Notes under the pieces: generated by a model
Told to the model about the DNA's origin: nothing
The model's database searches: none
Seen by the model: only the letters and a program-made list of their open reading frames with translations
In this document: piece by piece, positions 37,077 through 47,022 of the stretch
Layout of the letters: every line of letters begins with the position of its first letter
Numbering within the stretch: position 1 is the stretch's first letter
NCBI RefSeq assembly: GCF_001310815.1
Contig: NZ_BAZK01000008.1
Location: 1-64,000 of the forward strand
Origin: Pseudovibrio denitrificans JCM 12308
Lineage (GTDB): Bacteria > Pseudomonadota > Alphaproteobacteria > Rhizobiales > Stappiaceae
Reading direction: 5' to 3'
DNA length: 64,000 bases
Translations under genes and position numbers: made by a program

Positions 37077-38131
37077 ATGACGAATAGACGTGATTTTCTT
37101 AAGAAAGCCGGTTTGACAACCGTCGCAGCTGCTGGTGCATCTACCTTGCAGCACCGGCTGTTCATGCTGCGGGCCGCCCAATCAAGTGGCGCCTTCAGAC
37201 ATACGCAGGTGCAGCGCTTGCACAGCACGTGATCAAGCCATCCATTGATGCCTTCAACAAGGCAGCAAATGGTGAGATGGAAATCGAGCTGTACTACGCT
37301 GACCAGCTGGTACCAACCGGTGAACTTTTCCGCGCCATGCAGCGCGGCACCATTGATGCTGTGCAGTCAGATGATGACTCCATTGCAGCACCAGTAGATG
37401 TATCTGTTTTCGGTGGCTATTTCCCGTTCGCTTCCCGTTACAGCCTTGATGTTCCAGCCCTGTTTAACCATTGGGGTCTGAAAGAGATCTGGGAAGAAGC
37501 TTATGGCGAAGTAGAAGGCGTTAAGTGGCTTTCCGCTGGTGCATGGGATCCTTGTCACTTCGCAACCAAAGATCCGATCCGCAGCCTTGCAGACCTTAAA
37601 GGCAAGCGCGTCTTCACCTTCCCAACTGCTGGCAAATTCCTGACACGCTTCGGCGTTGTTCCGGTCACCCTGCCATGGGAAGACATTGAAGTTGCAATGC
37701 AGACCGGCGAACTGGACGGTATTGCGTGGTCCGGTATCACTGAGGATTACACTGTAGGCTGGGCAGACGTGACCAACTACTTCCTCACCAACAACATCTC
37801 CGGCGCATGGGCTGGCTCTTACTTCGCAAACGAAGAGCGTTGGAACGAACTGCCAGACCACCTGAAGACTCTCTTCAACCTGTGCATGGACAGCTCTCAC
37901 TACTACCGCCAGCACTGGTACTGGGCAGGGGAAGCGAAGCTGCGTACGCAGGGTGAAAAGCTGGAGCTGACCTCTATTCCTGATGAAGAGTGGGCAACCG
38001 TTGAAGACGAAGCGCTCAAGTTCTGGGACGAGATTGCAGCCAAGTCCGAGCGCAATGCGCGCGTTGTTAAGATCCTGAAGGAATACAACGCAGCAATGGC
38101 AAAAGCCGGACGTCCTTACCGCTACGGTTAA
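37077..38131 (+). CDS. TRAP transporter substrate-binding protein, TakP-like, Tat signal (one-base frameshift)
   Basis: About 351 residues after restoring one base at 37148/37149. From ATG 37077 (AAGGGG site upstream) it reads MTNRRDFLKKAGLTTVAAAG, a twin-arginine signal (RRDFLK), then breaks after STL. The repaired reading AAPAVHAAGRPIKWRLQTYAG joins the 300-residue open frame. Receptor features include GTIDAVQSDDDSIAAP, LADLKGKRVFTFPTAGKFLTRFG and ELDGIAWSGITEDYTVGW. TakP-type proteins bind 2-oxoacids or similar acids with a metal ion. The separation from the permeases (139 bases) is unusual only in order. Confidence 0.88.
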
Positions 38132-38148
38132 GCTGATTATCCAAGAAC

Positions 38149-38172
38149 GGTCGGCCCGGCTCCGGGCTGACC
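38149..38172 (+). other. Stem-loop after the TRAP receptor gene
   Basis: GGTCGGCCCGG (38149-38159) pairs with CCGGGCTGACC (38162-38172) with one G-T wobble and a two-base loop. There is no T-run. It lies in the 130-base gap before the glutamine-synthetase-like gene and probably stabilises the upstream mRNA segment or partly terminates transcription. Confidence 0.5.
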
Positions 38173-38261
38173 AAGCCACACAGTGAGTAAGCAGTGTCGG
38201 TGATGCCATGCAGGAGAGGCGAGGGCATCCGCCGCTTTAACAGGGTCCTCGGGGAACAGGT

Positions 38262-39659
38262 ATGTTGCGAGAAGAAACCAAAAAGACACGTAGAACCGGA
38301 AAACTGACCCTCGACGAGCTTCACGAGCTGGTCGATACCGGTGAGATTGACACAGTGATTGCAGCACAGGTGGACATGCAGGGCCGCCTGATGGGCAAGC
38401 GTTTTCAGGCAGAATTCTTCGTAAACAGCGCCTGGGAAGAGACCCACAGCTGTAACTATCTGCTTGCAACCGATATGGAGATGGCCACTCCGGACGGCTA
38501 CAAGGCCACAAGCTGGGAAGCAGGCTATGGCGATTACGTCATGAAGCCAGACCTTGCCACCTTGCGCGTTATTCCGTGGCTGGAAGGCACCGCACTTGTT
38601 CTGTGTGATGTGCTGGACCACCACACCCATAAAGAGGTTCCACATTCTCCACGCGCCATTTTGAAACGCCAGGTCGACCGTCTTGAAGGCATGGGCATGA
38701 CCGCGAACATGGCAACCGAGTTGGAGTTCTTCCTCTTTAAAGAGAGTTTTGAAGAAGCCCATTCAAAGGGTTACCGCGGAATGTCTCCGATTTCCGCCTA
38801 TAATGAAGACTATCACATCTTCCAGACCACTAAGGAAGAGAACGTGATGCGCGCCATCCGCAACGGCCTAAATGGAGCTGACATTCCGGTCGAATGTTCG
38901 AAAGGTGAAGCGGATGCTGGACAGGAAGAGATCAACGTCCGCTATTCCGATGCGCTGACCATGGCTGACCGTCATTCCATCATCAAAAACGGATGTAAAG
39001 AGATCGCCTGGCAGCAGGGCCAGAGCGTGAGCTTCATGGCCAAATGGAACTATGATGCAGCTGGCAGCTCTTCTCACGTGCACCAGTCTCTGTGGGGCAA
39101 GGATGGCGAGTCGCTGTTCTACGATCCAGCTGGTGAGTATGGCATGTCCAAAATGATGCGCCATTATCTGGCAGGTCTTTTGAAGTACGCTGATGCGATC
39201 ACCTACTTCCTCGCGCCAAACATCAACTCCTACAAACGCTTTGCAGCTGGCACGTTTGCGCCGACCAAAGCGATCTGGAGCATGGACAACCGCACTGCGG
39301 GTTACCGCGTGTGTGGTGATGGCACCAAAGCTGTGCGTGTTGAGTGCCGCGTTGGCGGAGCAGATCTGAACCCATATCTGGCGATGGCCGCTCTTTTGGC
39401 TGCTGGCATTGATGGCATCGAGAAGGAAATGGAACTGGAGCCAGAGTTTAGAGGTGATGCCTATGGCGGTGAAGGTGCACGCGAAATTCCAACAACCCTG
39501 CGCGATGCCGCAGTTGCAATGAAATCCTCCGAAATGCTTCGCGATGCCTTTGGTGGCGATGTAGTTGATCACTACGCACATGCCGCCAAGATCGAGCAGG
39601 ATGAATATGACCGCCGTGTAACTGATTGGGAGGTTGCACGCGGATTTGAACGGGCCTGA
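38262..39659 (+). CDS. Glutamine-synthetase-family gamma-glutamyl-amine ligase (PuuA-like)
   Basis: 465 residues. GS catalytic-domain motifs are intact: the metal-binding ATELEFFLF near 148, SSHVHQSLWG near 271 (GSxxH type), NINSYKRF near 322 and RVECRVGGADLNPYLAMAALL near 360. The N-terminal beta-grasp part contains VDMQGRLMGKRF. It is closer to the gamma-glutamylpolyamine/anilide synthetase branch (PuuA, GlnA3/4, IpuC type) than to true GlnA, shown by FVN.AWEE and the absent GlnA adenylylation-site region. It would attach glutamate to an amine with ATP. The next genes encode aldehyde and alcohol dehydrogenases. Confidence 0.88.
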   Translation: MLREETKKTRRTGKLTLDELHELVDTGEIDTVIAAQVDMQGRLMGKRFQAEFFVNSAWEETHSCNYLLATDMEMATPDGYKATSWEAGYGDYVMKPDLATLRVIPWLEGTALVLCDVLDHHTHKEVPHSPRAILKRQVDRLEGMGMTANMATELEFFLFKESFEEAHSKGYRGMSPISAYNEDYHIFQTTKEENVMRAIRNGLNGADIPVECSKGEADAGQEEINVRYSDALTMADRHSIIKNGCKEIAWQQGQSVSFMAKWNYDAAGSSSHVHQSLWGKDGESLFYDPAGEYGMSKMMRHYLAGLLKYADAITYFLAPNINSYKRFAAGTFAPTKAIWSMDNRTAGYRVCGDGTKAVRVECRVGGADLNPYLAMAALLAAGIDGIEKEMELEPEFRGDAYGGEGAREIPTTLRDAAVAMKSSEMLRDAFGGDVVDHYAHAAKIEQDEYDRRVTDWEVARGFERA

Positions 39660-39694
39660 TGTGAACAGCAACTGCTGTGAATGATGAGTTGACC

Positions 39695-41076
39695 ATGACA
39701 AAAACACTAAAATGTATTTCGCCGGTAGATGGTTCTGTGTTTGCAGAACGTCCGGTGGCAAGCCAGAAAGAAGCAGAAGCCGTCATTGCCAGTGCCAAGA
39801 CTGCGCAGAAAGAGTGGGCAGCACGCCCACTCGAAGAGCGCATCAAGTTGGTGATGGCTGGCGTTGCTAAGATTGGTGAACAGAACGACGAAATCGTTCC
39901 GGAACTTGCAAAAATGATGGGCCGTCCGGTTCGTTATGGCGGCGAGTTCGGCGGCTTTAACGAGCGCGCCTCATACATGGCAAAGATCGCGGAAGAAAGC
40001 CTGAAGCCGATCATCGCGGAAGAGAGCGACAACTTCGAACGTCGCATCGAGAAAGAGCCTCATGGCGTCATTCTTGTGATCGCACCATGGAACTATCCAT
40101 ACATGACCGCGATCAACACAGTGGCTCCAGCCTGATCGCCGGTAACGCCGTGATCCTGAAGCACGCGACCCAGACTCTTCTGGTTGGCGAGCGCATGGCC
40201 AATGCCTTTGCTGAAGCCGGTGTTCCGGCAGAAGTGTTCCAAAACCTGTTTCTGGATCACGACACCACGTCTCACCTGATCGCAGGCCGCAATTTCGGCT
40301 TTGTGAACTTCACCGGCTCCGTTGGCGGTGGCCGTGCAATTGAGACAGCTGCTGCTGGCACTTTCACTGGTCTTGGCCTTGAGCTGGGTGGTAAAGATCC
40401 GGGCTATGTTATGGATGATGCAGATGTTGAGGCTGCGGCTGAAACTCTCATCGATGGCGCCATGTTCAACTCCGGCCAGTGCTGCTGTGGTATTGAGCGT
40501 ATTTACGTGCACTCTTCCAAATACGATGCATTTGTGAAGAAGGCTGTCGAGATCGTTTCAGGTTACAAGCTCGGCAGTCCGCTGGACGAGGAAACCACCA
40601 TTGGCCCAATGGCACATGTTCGCTTTGCGGATGTCGTGCGCAAGCAGGTTGCAGATGCGGTTGAGCAGGGCGCGAAGCCAATGATCGACGCAAGTCTCTT
40701 CCCGGAAGATGATGGTGGTGCGTATCTGGCTCCGCAGATCCTCGTGGACGTAAACCACGACATGGAAGTGATGCGCGAAGAGAGCTTTGGCCCAGTGGTC
40801 GGCATCATGAAAGTGGAGAGTGATGAAGAAGCGATCCGCCTGATGAACGACAGCCATTACGGCCTGACAGCCTCTCTTTGGACCCAAGACCCTGCACGGG
40901 CAGCGAAAATAGGTGCGCAGATCGAGACAGGTACTGTCTTCATGAACCGCGCTGATTATCTGGATCCGGCACTCTGCTGGACCGGCTGCAAAGACACAGG
41001 TCGCGGTGGTGCTCTCTCTGAGATCGGTTATCAGAACCTGACCCGTCCAAAATCCTACCACCTCAAAAAGGCATAA
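39695..41076 (+). CDS. Aldehyde dehydrogenase (one-base frameshift)
   Basis: About 460 residues when a missing C at 40132/40133 is restored (GTVAPA / LIAGNAVILKHA joins). ATG 39695 is chosen as it begins MTKTLKCISPVDGSVFAERP. ALDH motifs: APWNYPYM, FTGSVGGGRAIE, LELGGKDPGYVMDDAD with the general-base Glu and NSGQCCCGIERIYV with the nucleophilic Cys, plus ESFGPVVGI. It oxidises an aldehyde to an acid with NAD(P)+. Lying between the GS-like ligase and the iron alcohol dehydrogenase, it would act on the aldehyde that the latter makes. Confidence 0.9.
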
Positions 41077-41081
41077 GAACA

Positions 41082-42245
41082 ATGACGTTGACAGCAAACT
41101 GGAGCTACCCAACCGCAATCCGCTTTGGTGCCGGACGCATTAAGGAACTCGCCGAAGCTTGTGCAGCTGCAGGCATCAAAAAGCCTTTGCTTGTAACCGA
41201 TAAGGGCCTGGCAAACCTGCCGGTTACCGCAAGCACTTTGGACGTGATGGAAGAGGCTGGACTTGGCCGTGCCATGTTCAGCGAAGTTGACCCAAACCCG
41301 ACTGAAATCAACCTGGAAGCAGGTGTTGCAGCTTTCAAGGCTGGCGGTCATGACGGTGTCATCGCGTTTGGTGGTGGCTCCGGTCTTGATCTGGGCAAAC
41401 TGATCGCGTTCATGGCGGGTCAGACCCGTCCGGTCTGGGATTTTGAGGACATTGGCGACTGGTGGACCCGCGCGGATGCGGATGCGATCTATCCAAATAT
41501 CGCAGTTCCAACAACGGCTGGTACCGGTTCTGAAGTTGGCCGTGCGAGTGTGATCACCAACTCAGAGAGCCATGTTAAGAAGATCATCTTCCATCCGAAG
41601 ATCCTGCCAAGCGTTGTGATCTGTGATCCTGAGCTGACTGTTGGCATGCCGAAGATGATCACCGTGGGCACTGGCATTGATGCGTTTGTGCATTGTCTGG
41701 AAGCGTACAGCTCTCCATTCTACCACCCGATGTCACAGGGTATCGCGCTGGAAGGCATGCGTCTTGTGAAAGAGAACCTGCCGAAAGTCGTTGAAAATCC
41801 AAATGATATCGAAGCACGCGGTCACATGATGAGTGCGGCAGCCATGGGCGCAGTGGCCTTCCAGAAAGGTCTCGGTGGCATTCACGCGCTGGCTCACCCG
41901 GTTGGTGCGGTTTACAACACTCACCACGGCCTGACCAATGCTGTGATCATGCCGACTGTGTTGAAGTTCAACCGTGGTGCAATTGAAGAACGGATCGAGA
42001 AGCTGGCGGCTTATCTTAATATCGAGGGCGGTTTCGATGGCTTCTTTGATTTTGTTATGAAAATGCGGGCGGACATGGGCGTTCCGGAGACCTTGAGTGA
42101 GCTGGGTGTTGGCACTGACAAGATCGACGTGCTGGCGGAAGAAGCGATCAAGGATCCAAGCGCCGGTGGCAACCCTGTAGAGCTGACGCTGGAGGCCGCG
42201 AAAGCTCTGCTCATTGAGGCCATCGGAGAGCAGGTTTCCGCCTGA
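41082..42245 (+). CDS. Iron-containing alcohol dehydrogenase
   Basis: 387 residues. NAD-binding features are FGAGRIKELAE near 14 and AFGGGSGLDLGK near 95, and VPTTAGTGSEV lies near 142. Metal ligands sit in VICDPELT, GIDAFVHCLEAY, GGIHALAHPVGA and THHGLTNAV, as in group III (Fe-dependent) alcohol dehydrogenases. It interconverts a primary alcohol and an aldehyde. The start is five bases after the aldehyde dehydrogenase stop, and a strong terminator follows, closing the operon that starts at the amidohydrolase. Confidence 0.93.
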   Translation: MTLTANWSYPTAIRFGAGRIKELAEACAAAGIKKPLLVTDKGLANLPVTASTLDVMEEAGLGRAMFSEVDPNPTEINLEAGVAAFKAGGHDGVIAFGGGSGLDLGKLIAFMAGQTRPVWDFEDIGDWWTRADADAIYPNIAVPTTAGTGSEVGRASVITNSESHVKKIIFHPKILPSVVICDPELTVGMPKMITVGTGIDAFVHCLEAYSSPFYHPMSQGIALEGMRLVKENLPKVVENPNDIEARGHMMSAAAMGAVAFQKGLGGIHALAHPVGAVYNTHHGLTNAVIMPTVLKFNRGAIEERIEKLAAYLNIEGGFDGFFDFVMKMRADMGVPETLSELGVGTDKIDVLAEEAIKDPSAGGNPVELTLEAAKALLIEAIGEQVSA

Positions 42246-42270
42246 TTTCCTGTTGAGCACCAAATGCTTA

Positions 42271-42305
42271 GCCCCGCAGAGTTTCTAGCTCTGCGGGGCT
42301 TTTTT
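42271..42305 (+). terminator. Intrinsic terminator after the alcohol dehydrogenase
   Basis: GCCCCGCAGAG (42271-42281) pairs perfectly with CTCTGCGGGGC (42289-42299), loop TTTCTAG, followed by T6. It closes the RpiR-controlled operon. Confidence 0.94.
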
Positions 42306-42323
42306 ATGCCTCAAAGGCTGCGT

Positions 42324-44129
42324 TTATTCCGGTAGTTCGGTACAACGCATCAGATAGTCATAGGCGTCCGGGCTCAGTTCTGGACCAAGAACTCGTTTCA
42401 AATCAGCATTGTAGTCGCCAAGCCATTTGATTTCAGCGCGGGTGAGATCAACCATATTGAGCATCTGCGGCTCAATCGGGATGTAAGAGAGGTTGCGGAA
42501 CGCGAGGAAACCATCGTCTTCCTCAACGATCTCAAAGAGGTTCTCAATCCGGATACCGTATTGATCTGCAACGTAATATCCCGGTTCAATGGACATCACC
42601 ATACCAGCGACCAGATCCACCGGATTGTATGGTTTGCCGATACGCTGCGGTTGCTCATGGACGGAGAGGAAGTGACCGATGCCGTGGCCGGTGCCGTGGT
42701 CGTAGTCCAGACCCAAATCCCAAAGTGGGCGGCGGGCGAAACCATCGATGTGATGGCCTTGCGTGCCTTTCGGAAATCGCAGAGATGCCAGCGCGACAAA
42801 GCCTTTGAAAACAGCGGTGTAGGCGCGTTTGAACTCCTCTGAAGTTTCCGTAAACGCAAAGGTACGCGTCGCATCGGTCGTGCCATCCTGATATTGCCCA
42901 CCAGAATCCAGCAGATAGGTATTCTCTGGCAGGATTGCCGTGTTGGACGCTTCCGTGGCTGCGTAATGGCACATGGCGGCGTTGCCAGCGGCAGCGGAGA
43001 TGCTTCTAAAGCTCGGATATACAAAGTCTTTCTGGCGTTGACGCTCCATCAGGATGCGTTCTTCCGCTTCCAGCTCATGCACCGGATCTTCTGCTTCAGC
43101 ACGCTGCGGGACTTCCCGTTTCAGCCAGGCGGAGAACTCTGTCCATGCGATACCATCTCGTATATGGCAATCACGCAAGCCTTTGAGCTCACTCTCATTT
43201 TTCTTCGCCTTGGTGAGAGTAACGGCTCCCGGTTTCATCAGGGGAACACCGCCAGCAGCCTGAACGGCGAGGCGGGTGGCGACAGGGGAGAACATCGGAT
43301 CGATGAGAACCTGCGTTCCTTTATCCGTCATTTTCTCCAGAGAACTGATGAAGCTGGACGGGTCTGCGGTTTCAACATTCTCCAGCTCATACTCGCTCAA
43401 GTCATTGGAAAGCTTACGGGAAACGACGAACCAATTGGCGGAACCATCATCCTTCAGCAGGAGGAATGAATGCGGGATCGGGTTGAACTCAACATCATCA
43501 CCGCGCACGTTTAAAAGCCAGGCGATGTTGTCTGGTTGGGTTTCCACCAGCACTTTTGCACCTGCATCTTTCAGCTGCTTGGCAATCTCGCAGCGTTTCT
43601 CCAAGCTGGTTTTGCCAGCTTTTTCAAGGGAATACGGTGTGATTGGCGAGAGTGGTTTTTCCGGTTGGTCAGCCCAGACTGCATCAATGAGGTTGCTGTT
43701 GGTGGCGACCAGTGCGGCGCCTGCATCTTCTGCTCCGCCCGCAAAGCGATCCCACCAGGCGGAGGGGATAAGCATCGGGTCAACGCCGATTTGCTGACCG
43801 GCCTTCATATTGGCGGAAATCCAGTTTTCCAGTGGTTCATCAAAGATATGCTGGTAGGAGAACAGATCACTGCTGCATTGGTTGCGCACCTGCACGGTGT
43901 AGCGACCGTCAACGAACATAACCGCTTGATCTGCCGTGATAATCGCCAGACCTGCGGAGCCAGTGAAGCCGGTTGCCCATGCCAGTCGCTCATCATGCGG
44001 GGCGCAATATTCCCCCTGATGCTCATCAAACCGGGGGATGATGACTCCGTCCAGCCCCTTGTTCTTCAACTCGGTGCGGATGAGGTTCAAGCGGTCTGTG
44101 GTTGTCTCAAACTTCTGATTTTCCAACAT
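42324..44129 (-). CDS. Xaa-Pro aminopeptidase (M24B, aminopeptidase P family)
   Basis: 601 residues from ATG 44129 (MLENQKFETTTDRLNLIRTEL), 11 bases after the ABC ATPase stop with GAGCAG upstream; the open frame to 44189 would overlap the ATPase. Three-domain architecture of long APP enzymes: two creatinase-like N-terminal domains (DEHQGEYCAPHDERLAWATGF near 36) and the pita-bread catalytic domain. Metal ligands lie in LLDSGGQYQDGTTDATRTF, GTGHGIGHFLSVHE and SIEPGYY, and in GIRIENL. It removes the N-terminal residue before proline. As last gene of the peptide ABC operon it would process imported peptides. Confidence 0.94.
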   Translation of the reverse strand: MLENQKFETTTDRLNLIRTELKNKGLDGVIIPRFDEHQGEYCAPHDERLAWATGFTGSAGLAIITADQAVMFVDGRYTVQVRNQCSSDLFSYQHIFDEPLENWISANMKAGQQIGVDPMLIPSAWWDRFAGGAEDAGAALVATNSNLIDAVWADQPEKPLSPITPYSLEKAGKTSLEKRCEIAKQLKDAGAKVLVETQPDNIAWLLNVRGDDVEFNPIPHSFLLLKDDGSANWFVVSRKLSNDLSEYELENVETADPSSFISSLEKMTDKGTQVLIDPMFSPVATRLAVQAAGGVPLMKPGAVTLTKAKKNESELKGLRDCHIRDGIAWTEFSAWLKREVPQRAEAEDPVHELEAEERILMERQRQKDFVYPSFRSISAAAGNAAMCHYAATEASNTAILPENTYLLDSGGQYQDGTTDATRTFAFTETSEEFKRAYTAVFKGFVALASLRFPKGTQGHHIDGFARRPLWDLGLDYDHGTGHGIGHFLSVHEQPQRIGKPYNPVDLVAGMVMSIEPGYYVADQYGIRIENLFEIVEEDDGFLAFRNLSYIPIEPQMLNMVDLTRAEIKWLGDYNADLKRVLGPELSPDAYDYLMRCTELPE

Positions 44130-44140
44130 TTTCTGCTCGA

Positions 44141-45157
44141 CTATTTGATGGGGTTCGTCGCTGATAAAAGAGCTTCGGCATGATGACAAGCCACTCTACC
44201 CAGCTCATCCATTGCCCTCAATCTGGGAATTTCACTCTGACACCGGCCAGATGCATGGGGACATCTGGCATGGAACGCGCAGCCCTTGGGTACATTGAGC
44301 GGGCTGGGCAGTTCGCCGGAGATTGACGGGCGAGTATGGCGTTTGTCGGGATCAAGAGAAGGTGCTGCTGCCAGAAGAGCTTTGGAATAGGGGTGTCTTG
44401 GGGCGTTGAAGAGCTGTTCGGAGTCTCCGATTTCAACAATTGATCCCAGATAAATCACTGCAACTCTGTGGGATACATGGCGCACAAGTCTTAGATCATG
44501 GGCCACGAACAGGATCGTCAGGCCCAGCTTTTCCTGCAGTTCCAGCAGCAGGTTCACCACCTGCGCCTGCACGGAAACATCCAGCGCTGACACCAGCTCA
44601 TCTGCCACAAGCACCTCCGGCTCAACCGACAAAGCGCGCGCAATGGCAATGCGTTGGCGTTGTCCTCCTGAAAACTCGTGGGGGAGCTTATCCGCAGCAT
44701 CTTGCGGCAGGCGGACCAAATCCAACAGCTCGGCTATGCGGGTTTCGATCTGCTCGGGAGGGCGCATGTTGTGAACGCGCAGGGCTTCGCTCAGCACTTG
44801 CCGCACTGTCATGCGGGGATTGAGGGAGGAGTAGGGGTCCTGAAACATCATCTGGACCTTGCGGTTATACTCCCGCAATGCACCGGCATCTTTGGCGGCA
44901 ACCTCTTGCCCATCATAGCGAATGGTGCCTTTGTCAGCCTCATAAAGACGGGCCAGACAGCGCGCTAAAGTGGACTTTCCGCAGCCGGATTCACCAACAA
45001 TGCCAAGGGTTTCACCCCGTTTCACCTCAAGGCTTACCCCATTAAGTGCTTTGACGATGCGTTTTTCTTTGCGTTGAATTGCGTCGAAGAGGGTTCTTTT
45101 GAGCGGAAAGTGTAAATGCAGGCCCTCAACTTCCAGAACCGGAGCTTCATAGATCAT
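44141..45157 (-). CDS. Oligopeptide/dipeptide ABC transporter ATPase (DppF/OppF type)
   Basis: 338 residues. Walker A GESGCGKSTLARCL near 52, Q-loop near 95 (MMFQDPYSSLNPRMTV), signature FSGGQRQRIAIARAL near 160 and Walker B VLVADELVSALD near 184. The C-terminal oligopeptide/dipeptide extension carries CAFHARCPHASGRC, an iron-sulfur-like Cys motif common in OppF/DppF. It overlaps the DppD-type gene by four bases and is followed by the aminopeptidase. Confidence 0.95.
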   Translation of the reverse strand: MIYEAPVLEVEGLHLHFPLKRTLFDAIQRKEKRIVKALNGVSLEVKRGETLGIVGESGCGKSTLARCLARLYEADKGTIRYDGQEVAAKDAGALREYNRKVQMMFQDPYSSLNPRMTVRQVLSEALRVHNMRPPEQIETRIAELLDLVRLPQDAADKLPHEFSGGQRQRIAIARALSVEPEVLVADELVSALDVSVQAQVVNLLLELQEKLGLTILFVAHDLRLVRHVSHRVAVIYLGSIVEIGDSEQLFNAPRHPYSKALLAAAPSLDPDKRHTRPSISGELPSPLNVPKGCAFHARCPHASGRCQSEIPRLRAMDELGRVACHHAEALLSATNPIK

Positions 45158-46152
45158 GCCAGCACCTCCTCACGAATGTCTGCCGTGAAATGACAGGCCG
45201 ACGAAATTCCATCCCCCAAAACCGCCAGTGGTGGTTTGGTACCAAGACACACATTTTCTGCCTTGAGGCAGCGCGGTGCGAAAGCACATCCTTTGGGCAA
45301 GGCATCCAGTGCCGGTGGTGTGCCGGGAACAGAGTACAGTGGTGTGCGGGGGGGAATGTTTTCTGGTACCGACTTCAGCAAGCCGAGCGTGTAAGGGTGC
45401 TGAGGCCGTTTCAGCACATCGCGGACAGAGCCGGTTTCTACCAATCGACCAGCGTACATCACTGCCACGCGATCACAGGTTTGCGCGACCACGCCCAGAT
45501 CATGGGTCACCAGCACAATCGCCATGTTGAGGTTTTTGGCCAGTGACAGCAGCAGCTGAAGGATCTGATCCTGAATGGTCACGTCCAAGGCTGTGGTCGG
45601 TTCGTCCGCGAGCAACAATTCTGGATTGGACGCCAGCGCAATGGCGATCATCACCCGTTGGCGCATACCGCCGGAGAACTGGTGCGGAAAGTCCTTAATC
45701 CGGGACGCCGCGCTTGGAATGCCGACCATGTCCAGCAGCTCAATGGCGCGGGCTGTGCGGGCACGGCGGTCCAGATCCGTGTGAGCCTTCAGGTTCTCCT
45801 CAATCTGCAAGCCAACGGTAAGCAGCGGGTTGAGAGACGTCATAGGCTCCTGAAAGATCATGGAGATCTGGCTGCCACGCACAGATTGCAGCTGCTTGTC
45901 CGTGCGGGCCAGAAGATCCTCACCCTTCCAGTAAACACTGCCCTCTACCGTCCCGTAGTCACGGGCAAGGCCGATGATAGAGCGCTGGGTGATGGACTTG
46001 CCGGAGCCGCTTTCTCCCACCAGACCAAGCACTTCACCAGCACGCACATCAAAGGAGATGCCATCAACAGCACGCAAAACGCGGCCCTTGCTGTGAAAGG
46101 TGGTGGTGAGATCGCGAACCTGGAGCAGGCTCTCGTTTTGGTTGGTCATCAC
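45154..46152 (-). CDS. Oligopeptide/dipeptide ABC transporter ATPase (DppD/OppD type)
   Basis: 332 residues. Walker A GLVGESGSGKSITQRS near 43, MIFQEPMTSLNPLLTVG near 97, signature FSGGMRQRVMIAIAL near 159 and Walker B ELLLADEPTTALD near 180. The C-terminal extension includes GCAFAPRCLKAENVC. It starts four bases inside the permease gene upstream (46149-46152 overlap), consistent with a coupled operon. Confidence 0.95.
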   Translation of the reverse strand: MMTNQNESLLQVRDLTTTFHSKGRVLRAVDGISFDVRAGEVLGLVGESGSGKSITQRSIIGLARDYGTVEGSVYWKGEDLLARTDKQLQSVRGSQISMIFQEPMTSLNPLLTVGLQIEENLKAHTDLDRRARTARAIELLDMVGIPSAASRIKDFPHQFSGGMRQRVMIAIALASNPELLLADEPTTALDVTIQDQILQLLLSLAKNLNMAIVLVTHDLGVVAQTCDRVAVMYAGRLVETGSVRDVLKRPQHPYTLGLLKSVPENIPPRTPLYSVPGTPPALDALPKGCAFAPRCLKAENVCLGTKPPLAVLGDGISSACHFTADIREEVLA

Positions 46153-47022
46153 GATGCCCCCCGTGGTCTGAGAACATCGGCAAGGCTGTCACCGACAAGT
46201 GAGAACCCGAGCCCTGTCAAAACAATCGCGATCCCCGGCATCAGGCTCATCCACCACGCCGTGGTGATGAAGTTGCGGCCTTCTGCGATAAGCACGCCCC
46301 ATTCCGCTTGCGGTGGCTGCGCACCAAGCCGAGATAGCCAAGAGAGGACCCAAGCAGGATGGCGAGCGCCATATCGGTCATCCAATAGGTGATCAGCGGT
46401 GTGGTGGCGTTGGGCAGCAGATGCCGGAAAATGATGCGGGTGGAGGAGTAGCCCATCACCTTTCCGGCAGAGGCATAGTCATTGGTCATCTGCGTCATGA
46501 TTTCAGCGCGGGTGAGGCGGGCATAATAGACCCACTGTACCAGCGTCACCGCCACGTACATGTTGGTCAGTCCCGGTCCCAGAACCGCTACAACTGCAAT
46601 GACCAGCACCAGAAACGGGAAGGTGATGGTGACGTCGACCAACCGGCCAAACAGCACATCAGCAATGCCGCCGTGATAAGCGACCAGCGATCCGACAATC
46701 ACGCCAATCACCATGGCAAAGAAGGTTGCGAAAAACGCAATCTGCATATCCACCTGATACGCCCAGATGACTCGGGAAAGCGTGTCGCGGCCCAGATTGT
46801 CCGTGCCAAACGGATGGGCCCAGCTTGGTGGTTGCTGAATGGCCATGAAGTCAAAGGCATTGGATCATACGGCGCAAACGCCCATGGGAACACGGCAAGC
46901 AGGATGGATGACGACAGAATGAAGAAGCCAAGCAGGAAGCCGGGGCGCAGCAGCGCCTTCACCCGTGGGTGGAGCTTTTTCTTCTGCTGTGTAGTGGCTT
47001 GAAGGGTATCGAGTTGGGTCAT
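46149..47022 (-). CDS. Oligopeptide ABC transporter permease (DppC/OppC type; two one-base frameshifts)
   Basis: About 291 residues after repair. The frame from ATG 47022 (MTQLDTLQATTQQKKK) breaks near 46852-46855, where a T appears missing (PMPFDF / MAIQQPPSWAHP). The middle frame (to 46247) breaks again at about 46325, where a G is missing (GYLGL / GAQPPQAEWGVLI). Features: HPFGTDNLGRDTLSRV, six membrane helices and the ABC-permease EAA-type loop (ASAGKVMGYSSTRIIFRHLLPN). The C-terminal part, WWMSLMPGIAIVLTGLGFSLVGDSLAD, is typical of DppC. Two breaks in one well-conserved gene argue for sequencing error. Confidence 0.88.
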
